Made by a program: the position numbers and the translations under genes. DNA of 10,253 nucleotides from positions 8,061 through 18,313 of the forward strand of contig DMHA01000387.1 of assembly GCA_003449615.1 (NCBI GenBank), in the 5' to 3' direction. Of the stretch, positions 1 to 6,593 are shown one piece after another. The stretch is from Flavobacterium sp. Lineage in GTDB: Bacteria > Bacteroidota > Bacteroidia > Flavobacteriales > Flavobacteriaceae. The notes beneath the pieces were generated by a model. It was not told the DNA's origin. It searched no databases and saw nothing but the letters and a program-made list of their open reading frames with translations. Within the stretch, counting starts at the first letter, position 1. Each line of letters opens with the position of its first letter.

Positions 1-998
1 ATCGAATAAAATTCGCCCACTGAATTATCGCCTTTCAAGATACAAGATGGATATTTCCAAGTTACTGCAGAACCAGTTTCGACTTGTGTCCACGAAATTT
101 TTGCGTTTTTCTCGCACAATCCTCTTTTGGTTACAAAATTATAGACGCCGCCTTTTCCTTCCTTATTTCCAGGATACCAGTTCTGAACGGTCGAATATTT
201 TATTTCAGCACCTTCCATTGAAATGAGTTCAACTACAGCCGCGTGCAATTGATTTTCATCTCGACTTGGAGCAGTACAACCCTCCAAGTAACTCACATAA
301 CTACCTTCATCGGCAATTAATAAAGTTCTTTCAAATTGACCAGTTCCTGCTTGATTGATGCGGAAATAGGTCGAAAGTTCCATCGGACAATGAACGCCTT
401 TTGGAATATAACAGAAACTTCCATCAGAGAATACAGCCGAATTTAAGGCAGCATAAAAATTGTCTTTTTGTGGAACAACAGTTCCAAGATATTTCTGAAC
501 CAATTCAGGATGTTCCTTGATGGCTTCGGAAATACTCATAAAAATAATCCCTTTTTCCGCCAAAGTTTTCTTGAATGTAGTGGCTACCGAAACCGAATCG
601 ACAACGATATCCATTGCCACATTGTTCATCATTTTTTGCTCATCGACAGAGATTCCTAACTTTTTGTACATTTCTAAAAGTTCCGGATCGACATCGTCTA
701 ATGATTTATTGGGATCAATCGCTTTTGGAGCTGAATAATAAGATATTGCTTGAAAATCTGGTTTTTCATAATGTACATTGGCCCATTCAGGTTCAGTCAT
801 TTGCTGCCAAGCACGAAAAGCCTCAATGCGCCAATCGGTCATCCATTGTGGTTCTTCTTTTCGGTGGGAAATGGCACGAACAATATCCTCGTTCAAACCA
901 ATGGGAAAAGTATCCGATTCTATATCGGTATAAAATCCGTACTCGTATTCTTTAGTTTCGAGTTCAACTCTTAAATGGTCTTCGGTGTATTTTGACAT
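1..998 (-). CDS. sufB: SufB, Fe-S cluster assembly scaffold subunit (3' part missing)
   Basis: SufB is the scaffold subunit of the cytoplasmic SufBCD complex, where Fe-S clusters are built with sulfur from SufS/SufE. The frame is open from the ATG at 998-996 to the left edge, about 332 codons. The family is usually around 480 residues, so the N-terminal two thirds is visible. Recognisable family stretches are the N-terminal [21 protein letters not shown], the central [25 protein letters not shown] block near residues 195-215, [21 protein letters not shown], and [10 protein letters not shown] at the edge. The conserved cysteine and histidine needed for cluster assembly lie in the missing C-terminal part. 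It follows the A-type carrier gene after 13 nt with no terminator between, so the two are surely co-transcribed. I expect sufC and sufD beyond the left edge, which is inference. No frame damage is seen. Confidence 0.97.
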   Translation of the reverse strand, partial: MSKYTEDHLRVELETKEYEYGFYTDIESDTFPIGLNEDIVRAISHRKEEPQWMTDWRIEAFRAWQQMTEPEWANVHYEKPDFQAISYYSAPKAIDPNKSLDDVDPELLEMYKKLGISVDEQKMMNNVAMDIVVDSVSVATTFKKTLAEKGIIFMSISEAIKEHPELVQKYLGTVVPQKDNFYAALNSAVFSDGSFCYIPKGVHCPMELSTYFRINQAGTGQFERTLLIADEGSYVSYLEGCTAPSRDENQLHAAVVELISMEGAEIKYSTVQNWYPGNKEGKGGVYNFVTKRGLCEKNAKISWTQVETGSAVTWKYPSCILKGDNSVGEFYS

Positions 999-1011
999 AT
1001 TTTTTATTTTT

Positions 1012-1341
1012 TTACAAAGAGAAACTCTCGCCGCACCCACAAGTTCTACTCGCATTTGGATTATTGAAAACAAATCCTTTTCCGTTTAATCCTCCCGAAA
1101 ACTCTAAAATTGTTCCCGCTAAATAGAGGAATGATTTTTTCTCCACGGCAATTGTTATGTCGTTGTCCACGAATATTTTATCGTCATCGCCTTTGTTTTT
1201 GTCAAATTTCAAATCATAAGACAAACCAGAGCATCCGCCGCTTTTTACGCCAACTCTTACATAGTCTTTTGCAGCATCAAAACCATCGTCGTTCATCAAA
1301 TCGATGATTTTCTTTTTGGCAGTATCAGAAACTTTTATCAT
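1012..1341 (-). CDS. A-type Fe-S carrier protein, HesB/IscA/SufA family
   Basis: A 109-residue cytoplasmic protein of the HesB/IscA/SufA family, which carries nascent Fe-S clusters from the scaffold to target apoproteins. The three family cysteines are present: Cys37 in SGGCSGL, and Cys101 and Cys103 in the C-terminal CGCGESFS motif. Length is typical (about 105-120). It is the first gene after the minus-strand promoter at 1463-1492 and sits 13 nt upstream of sufB. It is therefore the SUF-operon carrier (SufA-like by context, although Bacteroidota annotations often call it IscA). The start at 1341 is the only sensible one: it gives the usual family N-terminus ([12 protein letters not shown]), and the sequence before it is A/T-rich leader. 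All key residues are intact. Confidence 0.95.
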   Translation of the reverse strand: MIKVSDTAKKKIIDLMNDDGFDAAKDYVRVGVKSGGCSGLSYDLKFDKNKGDDDKIFVDNDITIAVEKKSFLYLAGTILEFSGGLNGKGFVFNNPNASRTCGCGESFSL

Positions 1342-1462
1342 TTGTGCTTTTTTTAATTTTTGATTGGAAAATGTAATTTACAATTGAACTTTATTTTATT
1401 ACAAATAAATTTCCACATTGCTCATTTCATAATCGTTATTTATATTTTGTCTAAATAAAAGG

Positions 1463-1492
1463 CAAAGATATTATAAATTAGGATTTTTTCAA
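1463..1492 (-). promoter_or_regulatory. Promoter of the SUF operon (Bacteroidota type)
   Basis: Read on the minus strand, a -33 TTG (1492-1490) is followed after exactly 19 nt by TATCTTTG (1470-1463), a full match to the Bacteroidota -7 consensus TAnnTTTG. Transcription would begin near 1456. That leaves a leader of roughly 115 nt before the carrier-protein start at 1341. I see no recognisable Fur or IscR box in that leader. Confidence 0.8.
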
Positions 1493-1532
1493 GCATCCTA
1501 ACAAATTTATAACTATTATATGATAGAAAAAA

Positions 1533-1562
1533 TTGATGTTTTGTCCAAATTTTGTAAATTTG
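1533..1562 (+). promoter_or_regulatory. Promoter of the DUF6922-like / AbiEii-like pair
   Basis: TTG at 1533-1535, a 19-nt spacer, then TAAATTTG at 1555-1562 match the Bacteroidota promoter consensus (TTG and TAnnTTTG). The -7 element ends only 7 nt before the ATG at 1570. The transcript therefore starts at or just before the start codon (leaderless or nearly so). The promoter is divergent from the SUF promoter, with the two -33 elements about 40 nt apart. Confidence 0.75.
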
Positions 1563-1569
1563 TAACACT

Positions 1570-1830
1570 ATGAAGCCTAAGACCAAACCAAATATCCCAG
1601 CTTATCTGTTATGGGAATACGATTTAAAAACTTTTAACTACGACAAATCGTATAAAATCGTTATTGAAAGGGTTTTGCAAATGGGAACTTTAGACGATTG
1701 GAAAGAAATAGTCACCTATTATTCCCAAGAAAAAATATTAGAAACCATCGAATGGTCGGCTCAATTGGACAAAAGAGATAAAGATTTTAGCAAATTCTTT
1801 TTAAAGTCAGATATGTTACATGCTGTTTAA
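1570..1830 (+). CDS. DUF6922-like small protein, candidate antitoxin partner
   Basis: An 86-residue soluble protein with no signal peptide or membrane segment. The stretch from about residue 10 to 60 (LLWEYDLKTFNYDKS, ERVLQMGTLDDWKEIVTYY) resembles small Bacteroidota proteins annotated as DUF6922. In my memory these lie directly upstream of AbiEii-type nucleotidyltransferases. The family assignment is recall, not a search. The gene overlaps the downstream AbiEii-like gene by 11 nt, which means translational coupling and a shared transcript from the promoter at 1533-1562. By position it would be the antitoxin or regulator. It is far shorter than classical AbiEi (about 200 residues or more with a winged helix), and I see no convincing DNA-binding motif. 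The biochemical function is unknown. Confidence 0.8.
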   Translation: MKPKTKPNIPAYLLWEYDLKTFNYDKSYKIVIERVLQMGTLDDWKEIVTYYSQEKILETIEWSAQLDKRDKDFSKFFLKSDMLHAV

Positions 1831-2452
1831 AGATTCTTTTATCATAAATCCAGAAACATTTTTGTTAATTCAAGAATTGCAATCATTAGAAATTTTAAAG
1901 GAATTTTATTTGGTTGGCGGCACCGCTTTGGCCTTAAAATTAGGACATCGCAATTCGATTGATATCGATTTGTTTACACAAAACGAATTTGATGATGTTC
2001 AATTAATTGACCATATACTTCAGAAATACAAAATCCAATTGGTTTATAACCGAAAAAACACAATCATTTGCTCCATAAACGACATAAAAACAGACTTTAT
2101 TAGGCATAATTTTCCACTGATAAACGAACCAATTACCGAAGAAGGAATTACTTATCTTTCTCTTGAAGATATTTCAGCCATGAAATTGAATGCAATTGTA
2201 AATTCGGGTAAGCGACTGAAAGATTTTATTGATATTTATTTCTTACTCGAACAATTCTCTTTAAACCAAATGTTGGTTTTTTATGAACTAAAATACCAAC
2301 ATTCTAATAGAATGATTGCACTTCGTGCGATTAATTTTTTTGAAGAGATTGGTTCAAATCTTGATCCTCCTATTTTAAAAAACCCTCTTCCGCTGTCAAA
2401 AATTAAAAAAAGAATTAACGAAGCTGTTTTAAAAGGAAATAAAATATTTTAA
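1820..2452 (+). CDS. AbiEii/AbiGii-type nucleotidyltransferase, candidate toxin
   Basis: A 210-residue protein of the AbiEii/AbiGii toxin family (COG2253-like, DNA polymerase beta-type nucleotidyltransferase fold). The signature is clear: VGGTALAL (Gly33-Gly34) followed by HRNSIDIDLF, with the two metal-binding aspartates Asp48 and Asp50. The second conserved block has Lys122 (SAMKLNAI) and RLKDFIDIYFLL with Arg132, Lys134, Asp135 and Asp138. Family members act as toxins by transferring nucleotides to tRNA or other targets, and some abort phage infection. Whether this one is toxic is inference. All motif residues are intact, so it looks active. The start ATG lies inside the end of the preceding gene (11-nt overlap). 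It is somewhat short for the family (often 220-300), with the deficit after the catalytic region. Confidence 0.9.
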   Translation: MLFKDSFIINPETFLLIQELQSLEILKEFYLVGGTALALKLGHRNSIDIDLFTQNEFDDVQLIDHILQKYKIQLVYNRKNTIICSINDIKTDFIRHNFPLINEPITEEGITYLSLEDISAMKLNAIVNSGKRLKDFIDIYFLLEQFSLNQMLVFYELKYQHSNRMIALRAINFFEEIGSNLDPPILKNPLPLSKIKKRINEAVLKGNKIF

Positions 2453-2497
2453 ATTATCGATTGCAAACCTACTGATTTTGGTAACTTCAACCTTGAT

Positions 2498-2522
2498 TGT
2501 GCAATTTTAGCACACCCTTTTT
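2498..2522 (+). terminator. Possible weak terminator after the AbiEii-like gene
   Basis: A 5-bp stem (TGTGC 2498-2502 with GCACA 2510-2514, 7-nt loop) is followed 3 nt later by a run of five T (2518-2522). It lies 46 nt past the stop codon and before a new promoter, which is the right place for a terminator. The stem is short, so termination may be incomplete. Confidence 0.35.
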
Positions 2523-2560
2523 GTTATGATATAAACAGCCCAAACCCAGCTACATCCCTT

Positions 2561-2590
2561 TTGTGAAATTGAAAAAATAATCTAACTTTG
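2561..2590 (+). promoter_or_regulatory. Promoter of the tandem Uma2 genes
   Basis: TTG (2561-2563), a 19-nt spacer and TAACTTTG (2583-2590) give a full match to the Bacteroidota promoter consensus. The predicted transcription start is near 2597, about 10 nt before the ATG at 2609. This rules out a TTG start codon at 2588, because that triplet lies inside the -7 element. Confidence 0.8.
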
Positions 2591-2604
2591 TTTTCTAAAG
2601 TTTT

Positions 2605-3306
2605 CAGTATGCCTGTAGTAACCAATTTTTCCGATCTCGATTTAACCAAGCAATACACTTATGCTGATTATTTGCTTTGGCAATTTTCTGAACGAGTAGA
2701 ACTTTTGAGAGGTTTTATTAGCAAAATGAGCCCTGCACCTGCAAAAACGCATCAAGTTATTTCAAGAAAATTAACCAGATACATTGACCGTTACTTCGAG
2801 GATAAACCTTGTGGTTTTTTTGTAGCACCATTCGATGTAAGGTTAATTAATCATAAGAAAAGTACGCCTGATAATAAGATTTTTTCAGTGGTGCAACCCG
2901 ATTTATGTATAGTTTGTGATTTAGAAAAACTGGACGAAAAAGGGTGTCATGGATCACCTGATTTGGTTATAGAAATACTATCGCCAGGAAATTCCAAAAA
3001 AGAAATGGGTATTAAATTTGATTTGTATGAAGAAAACGGGGTTAAAGAATATTGGATAGTGGAACCTGCCGAAAATTCTATCTTTGTATATACACTTCAA
3101 AACGGAAAATATATAGGATTAAAACCATCCATAGAAGGATCAAAAATCACTAGCCCACTGTATCCAGACCTCGACTTTGAAATAGAAAAAATATTTGAAA
3201 ATTAATTTACAGTATGCCAGTAGTAACCAATTTTTCCGATCTCGATTTAACCAAGCAATATACTTATGCTGATTATTTGCTATGGCAATTTTCTGAACGA
3301 GTAGAA
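2605..3306 (+). repeat. Near-identical direct repeat at the 5' ends of the Uma2 genes
   Basis: The segment 2605-2701 (four nt before the ATG plus codons 1-31 of copy 1) recurs at 3210-3306 in copy 2 with three mismatches, all silent third-position changes. Similarity falls sharply on both sides. The repeat units are 605 nt apart. The listed span covers both units; the sequence between them is the body of copy 1. Confidence 0.85.
2609..3205 (+). CDS. Uma2-family (DUF820) putative PD-(D/E)XK nuclease, copy 1
   Basis: A 198-residue soluble protein of the Uma2/DUF820 family, which has a restriction-endonuclease-like fold and no well-established function. Family landmarks occur in order: YADYLLW near residue 18, VELLRGFISKMSPAP (29-44) with a following His48, VVQPDLCIVCD with Asp98, PDLVIEILSP with Glu122, and KFDLYEENGVKEYWIVEP. 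Asp98, Glu122 and a downstream lysine such as Lys136 are the likely active-site set; that assignment is inference. The ATG at 2609 is chosen over an in-frame TTG at 2588 for two reasons: the TTG is part of the promoter, and the tandem copy begins with the same MPVVTNFSDLDL. The next gene starts 8 nt later, so both are one transcript. Length is normal for the family. Confidence 0.9.
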   Translation: MPVVTNFSDLDLTKQYTYADYLLWQFSERVELLRGFISKMSPAPAKTHQVISRKLTRYIDRYFEDKPCGFFVAPFDVRLINHKKSTPDNKIFSVVQPDLCIVCDLEKLDEKGCHGSPDLVIEILSPGNSKKEMGIKFDLYEENGVKEYWIVEPAENSIFVYTLQNGKYIGLKPSIEGSKITSPLYPDLDFEIEKIFEN

Positions 3307-3801
3307 CTCATTAGAGGTTTTATCAAAAAAATGAGTCCTGCTCCAAACCGTTTTCATCAGGTGGTTTCGCAAAATTTATCAGGACTATTTTACAACAGTT
3401 TTCGTAAACATCCTTGCGATGTTTATGTTGCTCCTTTTGATGTTCGATTACCCATAAAATCCAAAAAGAAAGACACAACAGTGGTGCAACCCGATATTTG
3501 TGTGGTTTGCGACAAAAGCAAATTAGACGATGCTGGTTGCAATGGTGCTCCAGAACTGATGATAGAAATTTTATCGCCAACAAACTCTAAACACGATTTA
3601 GACACCAAATTCAAATTGTATGAAGAAGCTGGAGTTTTAGAATATTGGATAATAGAACCTGTCGAAAAAATGATTTTGGTTTATACCTTAGTAAACGAAA
3701 AATACATTGGTTTACCACCACAAACCGAGGGCGAAAATATTCAAAGTCCGTTGTTTCCTGATTTGAAAGTGGCTATTATAGATATCTTCGAAAATGACTA
3801 A
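3214..3801 (+). CDS. Uma2-family (DUF820) putative PD-(D/E)XK nuclease, copy 2
   Basis: A 195-residue paralogue of the preceding gene, 8 nt downstream. Family motifs are intact: VELIRGFIKKMSPAP, VVQPDICVVCD with Asp94, PELMIEILSP with Glu118, KFKLYEEAGVLEYWIIEP. Codons 1-31 differ from copy 1 at only three third positions (codons 2, 16 and 23), all silent. From codon 32 onward the two diverge strongly, and the middle region (residues 44-90) differs in sequence and length. A second short identical stretch of 15 nt spans the VVQPD codons. Copies of unequal divergence like this suggest gene conversion at the 5' end or selection on the N-terminus. No separate promoter is visible. The substrate is unknown; a DNA-cleaving role is only implied by the fold. 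Confidence 0.9.
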   Translation: MPVVTNFSDLDLTKQYTYADYLLWQFSERVELIRGFIKKMSPAPNRFHQVVSQNLSGLFYNSFRKHPCDVYVAPFDVRLPIKSKKKDTTVVQPDICVVCDKSKLDDAGCNGAPELMIEILSPTNSKHDLDTKFKLYEEAGVLEYWIIEPVEKMILVYTLVNEKYIGLPPQTEGENIQSPLFPDLKVAIIDIFEND

Positions 3802-3870
3802 TTCGGGTTTTATAGTCGAAATATATAAATCCAACAGACACATTTTATAGCACATTAAAACCAAAAAAAC

Positions 3871-4731
3871 ATGAACCTATATCCCATAGAATCCGGTAAT
3901 TTCAAGCTCGATGGTGGAGCAATGTTTGGCGTTGTGCCAAAAAAGATATGGAACAAAACCAATCCCGCTGATGAAAACAACCTCATTGACATTGCTGCCA
4001 GATGCCTTCTAATCGAAGACGGAAACCGCTTGATTTTGATTGATAACGGAATGGGCAACAAACAATCCGAGAAGTTTTTTGGCTATTATTCGCTTTGGGG
4101 AAACCATTCACTGGATCAATCATTAGCAAAATACGGTTTTCATCGTGATGATATTACCGATGTTTTTTTGACACATCTTCATTTTGACCATTGTGGAGGG
4201 AGTGTCAATTGGAACAATGACAAAACAGGTTATGAAATTGCTTTTAAAAACGCTAAATTTTGGACAAACGAAAACCATTGGGAGTGGGCAACAAAACCTA
4301 ATTTTAGGGAAAAAGCATCTTTCCTTTCGGAAAATATTTTACCTATACAAGAAAGTGGACATTTGAATTTTATTGAAATCCCGAATTCAGATTTTGGGGT
4401 TTCAAAAGAATTGAATTTTGGAATTTTTTATGTTGATGGACACACCGAAAAAATGATGATTCCACATATTCAATATCAAGATAAAACCATTGTTTTTTGT
4501 GCCGATTTGTTGCCAACAGCTGGACACATTCCCATTCCTTATGTAATGGGTTATGACACAAGACCATTATTGACCATGCCCGAAAAAGCAAAATTCCTTA
4601 TAGCCGCAGCCGAAAATAATTACTATTTATTCTTGCAACACGATGCTCATAATGAAATCATCACAGTGGAAAAAACTGAAAGAGGTGTTCGGTTGGCAAA
4701 TGTTTTCAAAAGTGAGGAAATCTTTAAATAA
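3871..4731 (+). CDS. Metallo-beta-lactamase-fold hydrolase
   Basis: A 286-residue MBL-fold metal-dependent hydrolase without signal peptide, so probably cytoplasmic. The two-metal site is complete: THLHFDHCGG supplies His102, His104, Asp106 and His107. His191 (VDGHTEK), Asp212 (FCADLLP) and a late histidine (His257 or His260 in LQHDAH) supply the rest. The layout, with DNGMGNK near residues 50-56, fits the group that includes AHL-lactonase-like enzymes and other lactone or ester hydrolases. The substrate cannot be read from the sequence, and quorum quenching should not be assumed. The gene begins 69 nt after the Uma2 pair. I find no good TAnnTTTG promoter in that gap, so it may be read from the upstream transcript or from an unrecognised promoter. 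Confidence 0.92.
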   Translation: MNLYPIESGNFKLDGGAMFGVVPKKIWNKTNPADENNLIDIAARCLLIEDGNRLILIDNGMGNKQSEKFFGYYSLWGNHSLDQSLAKYGFHRDDITDVFLTHLHFDHCGGSVNWNNDKTGYEIAFKNAKFWTNENHWEWATKPNFREKASFLSENILPIQESGHLNFIEIPNSDFGVSKELNFGIFYVDGHTEKMMIPHIQYQDKTIVFCADLLPTAGHIPIPYVMGYDTRPLLTMPEKAKFLIAAAENNYYLFLQHDAHNEIITVEKTERGVRLANVFKSEEIFK

Positions 4732-4737
4732 TGTTAA

Positions 4738-4760
4738 TTTTGTTATGATTTGTAACAAAA
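4738..4760. repeat. Inverted repeat between the MBL and subtilase genes
   Basis: TTTTGTTA (4738-4745) and TAACAAAA (4753-4760) form a perfect 8-bp inverted repeat around a 7-nt centre. It lies 6 nt after the MBL stop. It overlaps the possible -33 region of the subtilase gene, so it could be an operator. A terminator is less likely because the stem is AT-rich and no T run follows. Confidence 0.5.
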
Positions 4761-4772
4761 ATGATATTTTTA
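4740..4772 (+). promoter_or_regulatory. Possible promoter of the subtilase gene
   Basis: TTG at 4740-4742 and TATTTTTA at 4765-4772 (consensus TAnnTTTG with the last base wrong) are separated by 22 nt, at the long end of the usual spacing. The ATG follows at 4806. This is the best candidate in a 74-nt gap but is weaker than the other promoters in the window. Confidence 0.35.
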
Positions 4773-4805
4773 CAACAAATTTTAAATTCTTAAAAAAATA
4801 AACTT

Positions 4806-6425
4806 ATGAATAATTTCAAAACAATTTTTATTACTGCCCTTACAGTAGTTGTTTTAGCAGGATGTAGTGCTTCAAAAAATGCTTCGAACGCTACTGCAGT
4901 GATGATTCAAGCACCAGTAAACATTCAAAAAAAATCGGTATTAAAAGAGGCTGAATTAAATCGTTGGAGTCATTTAGATATTGTCAAAGACACAATCCCT
5001 GGAATGAGCGTTGACAGAGCTTATGCCGAGTTGTTGAAAGACAAAAAAGGCAAAAAAATAATCGTAGGAATTGTAGATTCAGGTATTGATATTGAACACG
5101 AAGATTTAAAAGCTGTTGTTTGGACCAATAAAAAAGAGATTCCTGGAAATGGCATAGACGATGACAAAAACGGCTATATCGATGATATTCACGGTTGGAA
5201 TTTCCTTGGCGATATTGTTAAGGAAAATTTAGAATACGAAAGAATTATTGTCAAGAAAAGCCTTGTGGATGAGGCAACTTATCTTAAAGCAAAAGCCGTT
5301 AATGACAAAAAAATTGTATCAGCAACAGACGAAAAAGCCCAATTAGAGAAAATGTCGTCTGATGCTACCAATGCTGATGTAGTTTTGACAAAACATTTTG
5401 GAAAAACAGATTATTCAGTCGAAGAAGTAAACGCAATTAATTCAGAAGATGAGGAGATTTCTAAAAGCAAAAAAATGATTCAACGGGTAAATTCTTTTGG
5501 AATGACCTTGCCTGAATTTAAAACTGAATTACAAAAAGAACTTGAAAGTCAAGAAAACGTAATTAGTGGTGAAAACTTAAAAACAAATTACCGAAAAATT
5601 TTAGGCGACAACCCAGAGGACATTACCGATACCAAATACGGAAACAATAATGTCATAGGGTCAGACATAGAACAAGCACTTCACGGAACCCATGTGGCTG
5701 GAATTGTAGCACAAATTAGGAACAATAACATAGGCGGAGATGGAATTGCAAATAATGTAGAAATCCTCACAGTTCGTGCTGTGCCAGATGGCGATGAGTA
5801 TGACAAAGATGTTGCTCTTGGCATTCGTTATGCCGTTGATAATGGTGCAAAAGTAATTAATGGAAGTTTTGGAAAAAGCTTTTCTCCACAAAAACAGTGG
5901 GTTTATGATGCCATTAAATATGCCGAAAGCAAAGATGTTTTAATCGTTCACGCCGCTGGAAATGATGCAAAAGACATTGATGTTGAAGACAACTATCCCA
6001 ATGATTCTGATGATAAAGTAACCGAATTTGCCGATAATTTAATTACTATTGGTGCTTTGAATTTGGAATATGGAAAAAAAGTAGTAGCAAGGTTTTCAAA
6101 CTTTGGAAAAATCAATGTAGATGTTTTTGCACCTGGAGTAAAAATTTATGCCTCTACACCAAACAATACATACAAATTATTGCAAGGCACCTCAATGGCT
6201 TCACCAAACGTTGCTGGAGTTGCTGCCTTAATTCGTTCTTATTATCCAAAATTATCCGCCAAACAAGTAAAACATATTTTGATGGATTCTGGGGTTGCAA
6301 TAACCACCGATGTGGTCGTTGGTGGCAATCCTAAAGACGTTCGTTCATTTACTACTTTGTCTAATTCAGGAAAAATAGTCAATGCCTACAATGCTTTGTT
6401 GATGGCTGAAAAAATGTCGAAATAA
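4806..6425 (+). CDS. S8 subtilisin-like serine protease, lipoprotein
   Basis: A 539-residue subtilase with a lipoprotein signal: a short basic start, a hydrophobic run and the lipobox LAGC with Cys20. It should be membrane-anchored and face the periplasm or outside. The catalytic residues are all present: Asp91 (IVDSGID), His293 (HGTHVAGI), the oxyanion Asn386 (AAGND) and Ser463 (GTSMASPNVAG). After Asp91 comes an aspartate-rich loop, GIDDDKNGYIDDIHGWNF (116-133), typical of calcium-stabilised subtilases. An insertion of roughly 150 residues (about 137-285), rich in Lys, Glu and Asp, then separates it from the His motif. In subtilisin the Asp and His are only about 30 residues apart. No long inhibitory propeptide domain or C-terminal sorting domain is evident. 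The start is fixed by the signal peptide. The gene ends at a strong terminator. Confidence 0.95.
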   Translation: MNNFKTIFITALTVVVLAGCSASKNASNATAVMIQAPVNIQKKSVLKEAELNRWSHLDIVKDTIPGMSVDRAYAELLKDKKGKKIIVGIVDSGIDIEHEDLKAVVWTNKKEIPGNGIDDDKNGYIDDIHGWNFLGDIVKENLEYERIIVKKSLVDEATYLKAKAVNDKKIVSATDEKAQLEKMSSDATNADVVLTKHFGKTDYSVEEVNAINSEDEEISKSKKMIQRVNSFGMTLPEFKTELQKELESQENVISGENLKTNYRKILGDNPEDITDTKYGNNNVIGSDIEQALHGTHVAGIVAQIRNNNIGGDGIANNVEILTVRAVPDGDEYDKDVALGIRYAVDNGAKVINGSFGKSFSPQKQWVYDAIKYAESKDVLIVHAAGNDAKDIDVEDNYPNDSDDKVTEFADNLITIGALNLEYGKKVVARFSNFGKINVDVFAPGVKIYASTPNNTYKLLQGTSMASPNVAGVAALIRSYYPKLSAKQVKHILMDSGVAITTDVVVGGNPKDVRSFTTLSNSGKIVNAYNALLMAEKMSK

Positions 6426-6457
6426 CAAAAATTTATCATTAAAGTGATTTAAATTTG

Positions 6458-6491
6458 AAAGTGGAAGCGATGAAAATCTTCCACTTTTTTT
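6458..6491 (+). terminator. Rho-independent terminator of the subtilase gene
   Basis: AAAGTGGAAG (6458-6467) pairs perfectly with CTTCCACTTT (6478-6487) around a 10-nt loop, and a run of seven T (6485-6491) follows. It lies 32 nt after the protease stop codon and closes that transcription unit. Confidence 0.88.
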
Positions 6492-6593
6492 ATACATTAT
6501 GAAATTGCCATTTAAAACATGTTTGTGCATATAAACATCAATAAATAAAAATGTGGCACCTATTTGATTATTAACAAATAAAAATTTACAAAC

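Noticed and set aside
468..974. Overlapping plus-strand frames of 60-113 codons
   Set aside because: They lie antisense to an uninterrupted sufB frame with clear family motifs, and their translations look like no protein.
1402..1409. A second minus-strand -7-like element (TTTATTTG) in the SUF leader
   Set aside because: It has one mismatch and no TTG at the right distance. The promoter at 1463-1492 is far better.
3323..3614. Two minus-strand frames inside Uma2 copy 2
   Set aside because: They are shadows of a gene with intact family motifs, with no promoter or start context of their own.
3787..3820. Possible hairpin after Uma2 copy 2 (GACTA 3796-3800 with TAGTC 3813-3817)
   Set aside because: The stem is only 5 bp with a 12-nt loop, overlaps the stop codon and has no T run, so it is not a convincing terminator.
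6515..6538. Palindrome AAACATGTTT and repeated AAACAT upstream of the hypothetical gene
   Set aside because: Short repeats of this kind are expected by chance in AT-rich gaps, and no promoter overlaps them. CATGTTTG there resembles a -7 element but has no -33 TTG.
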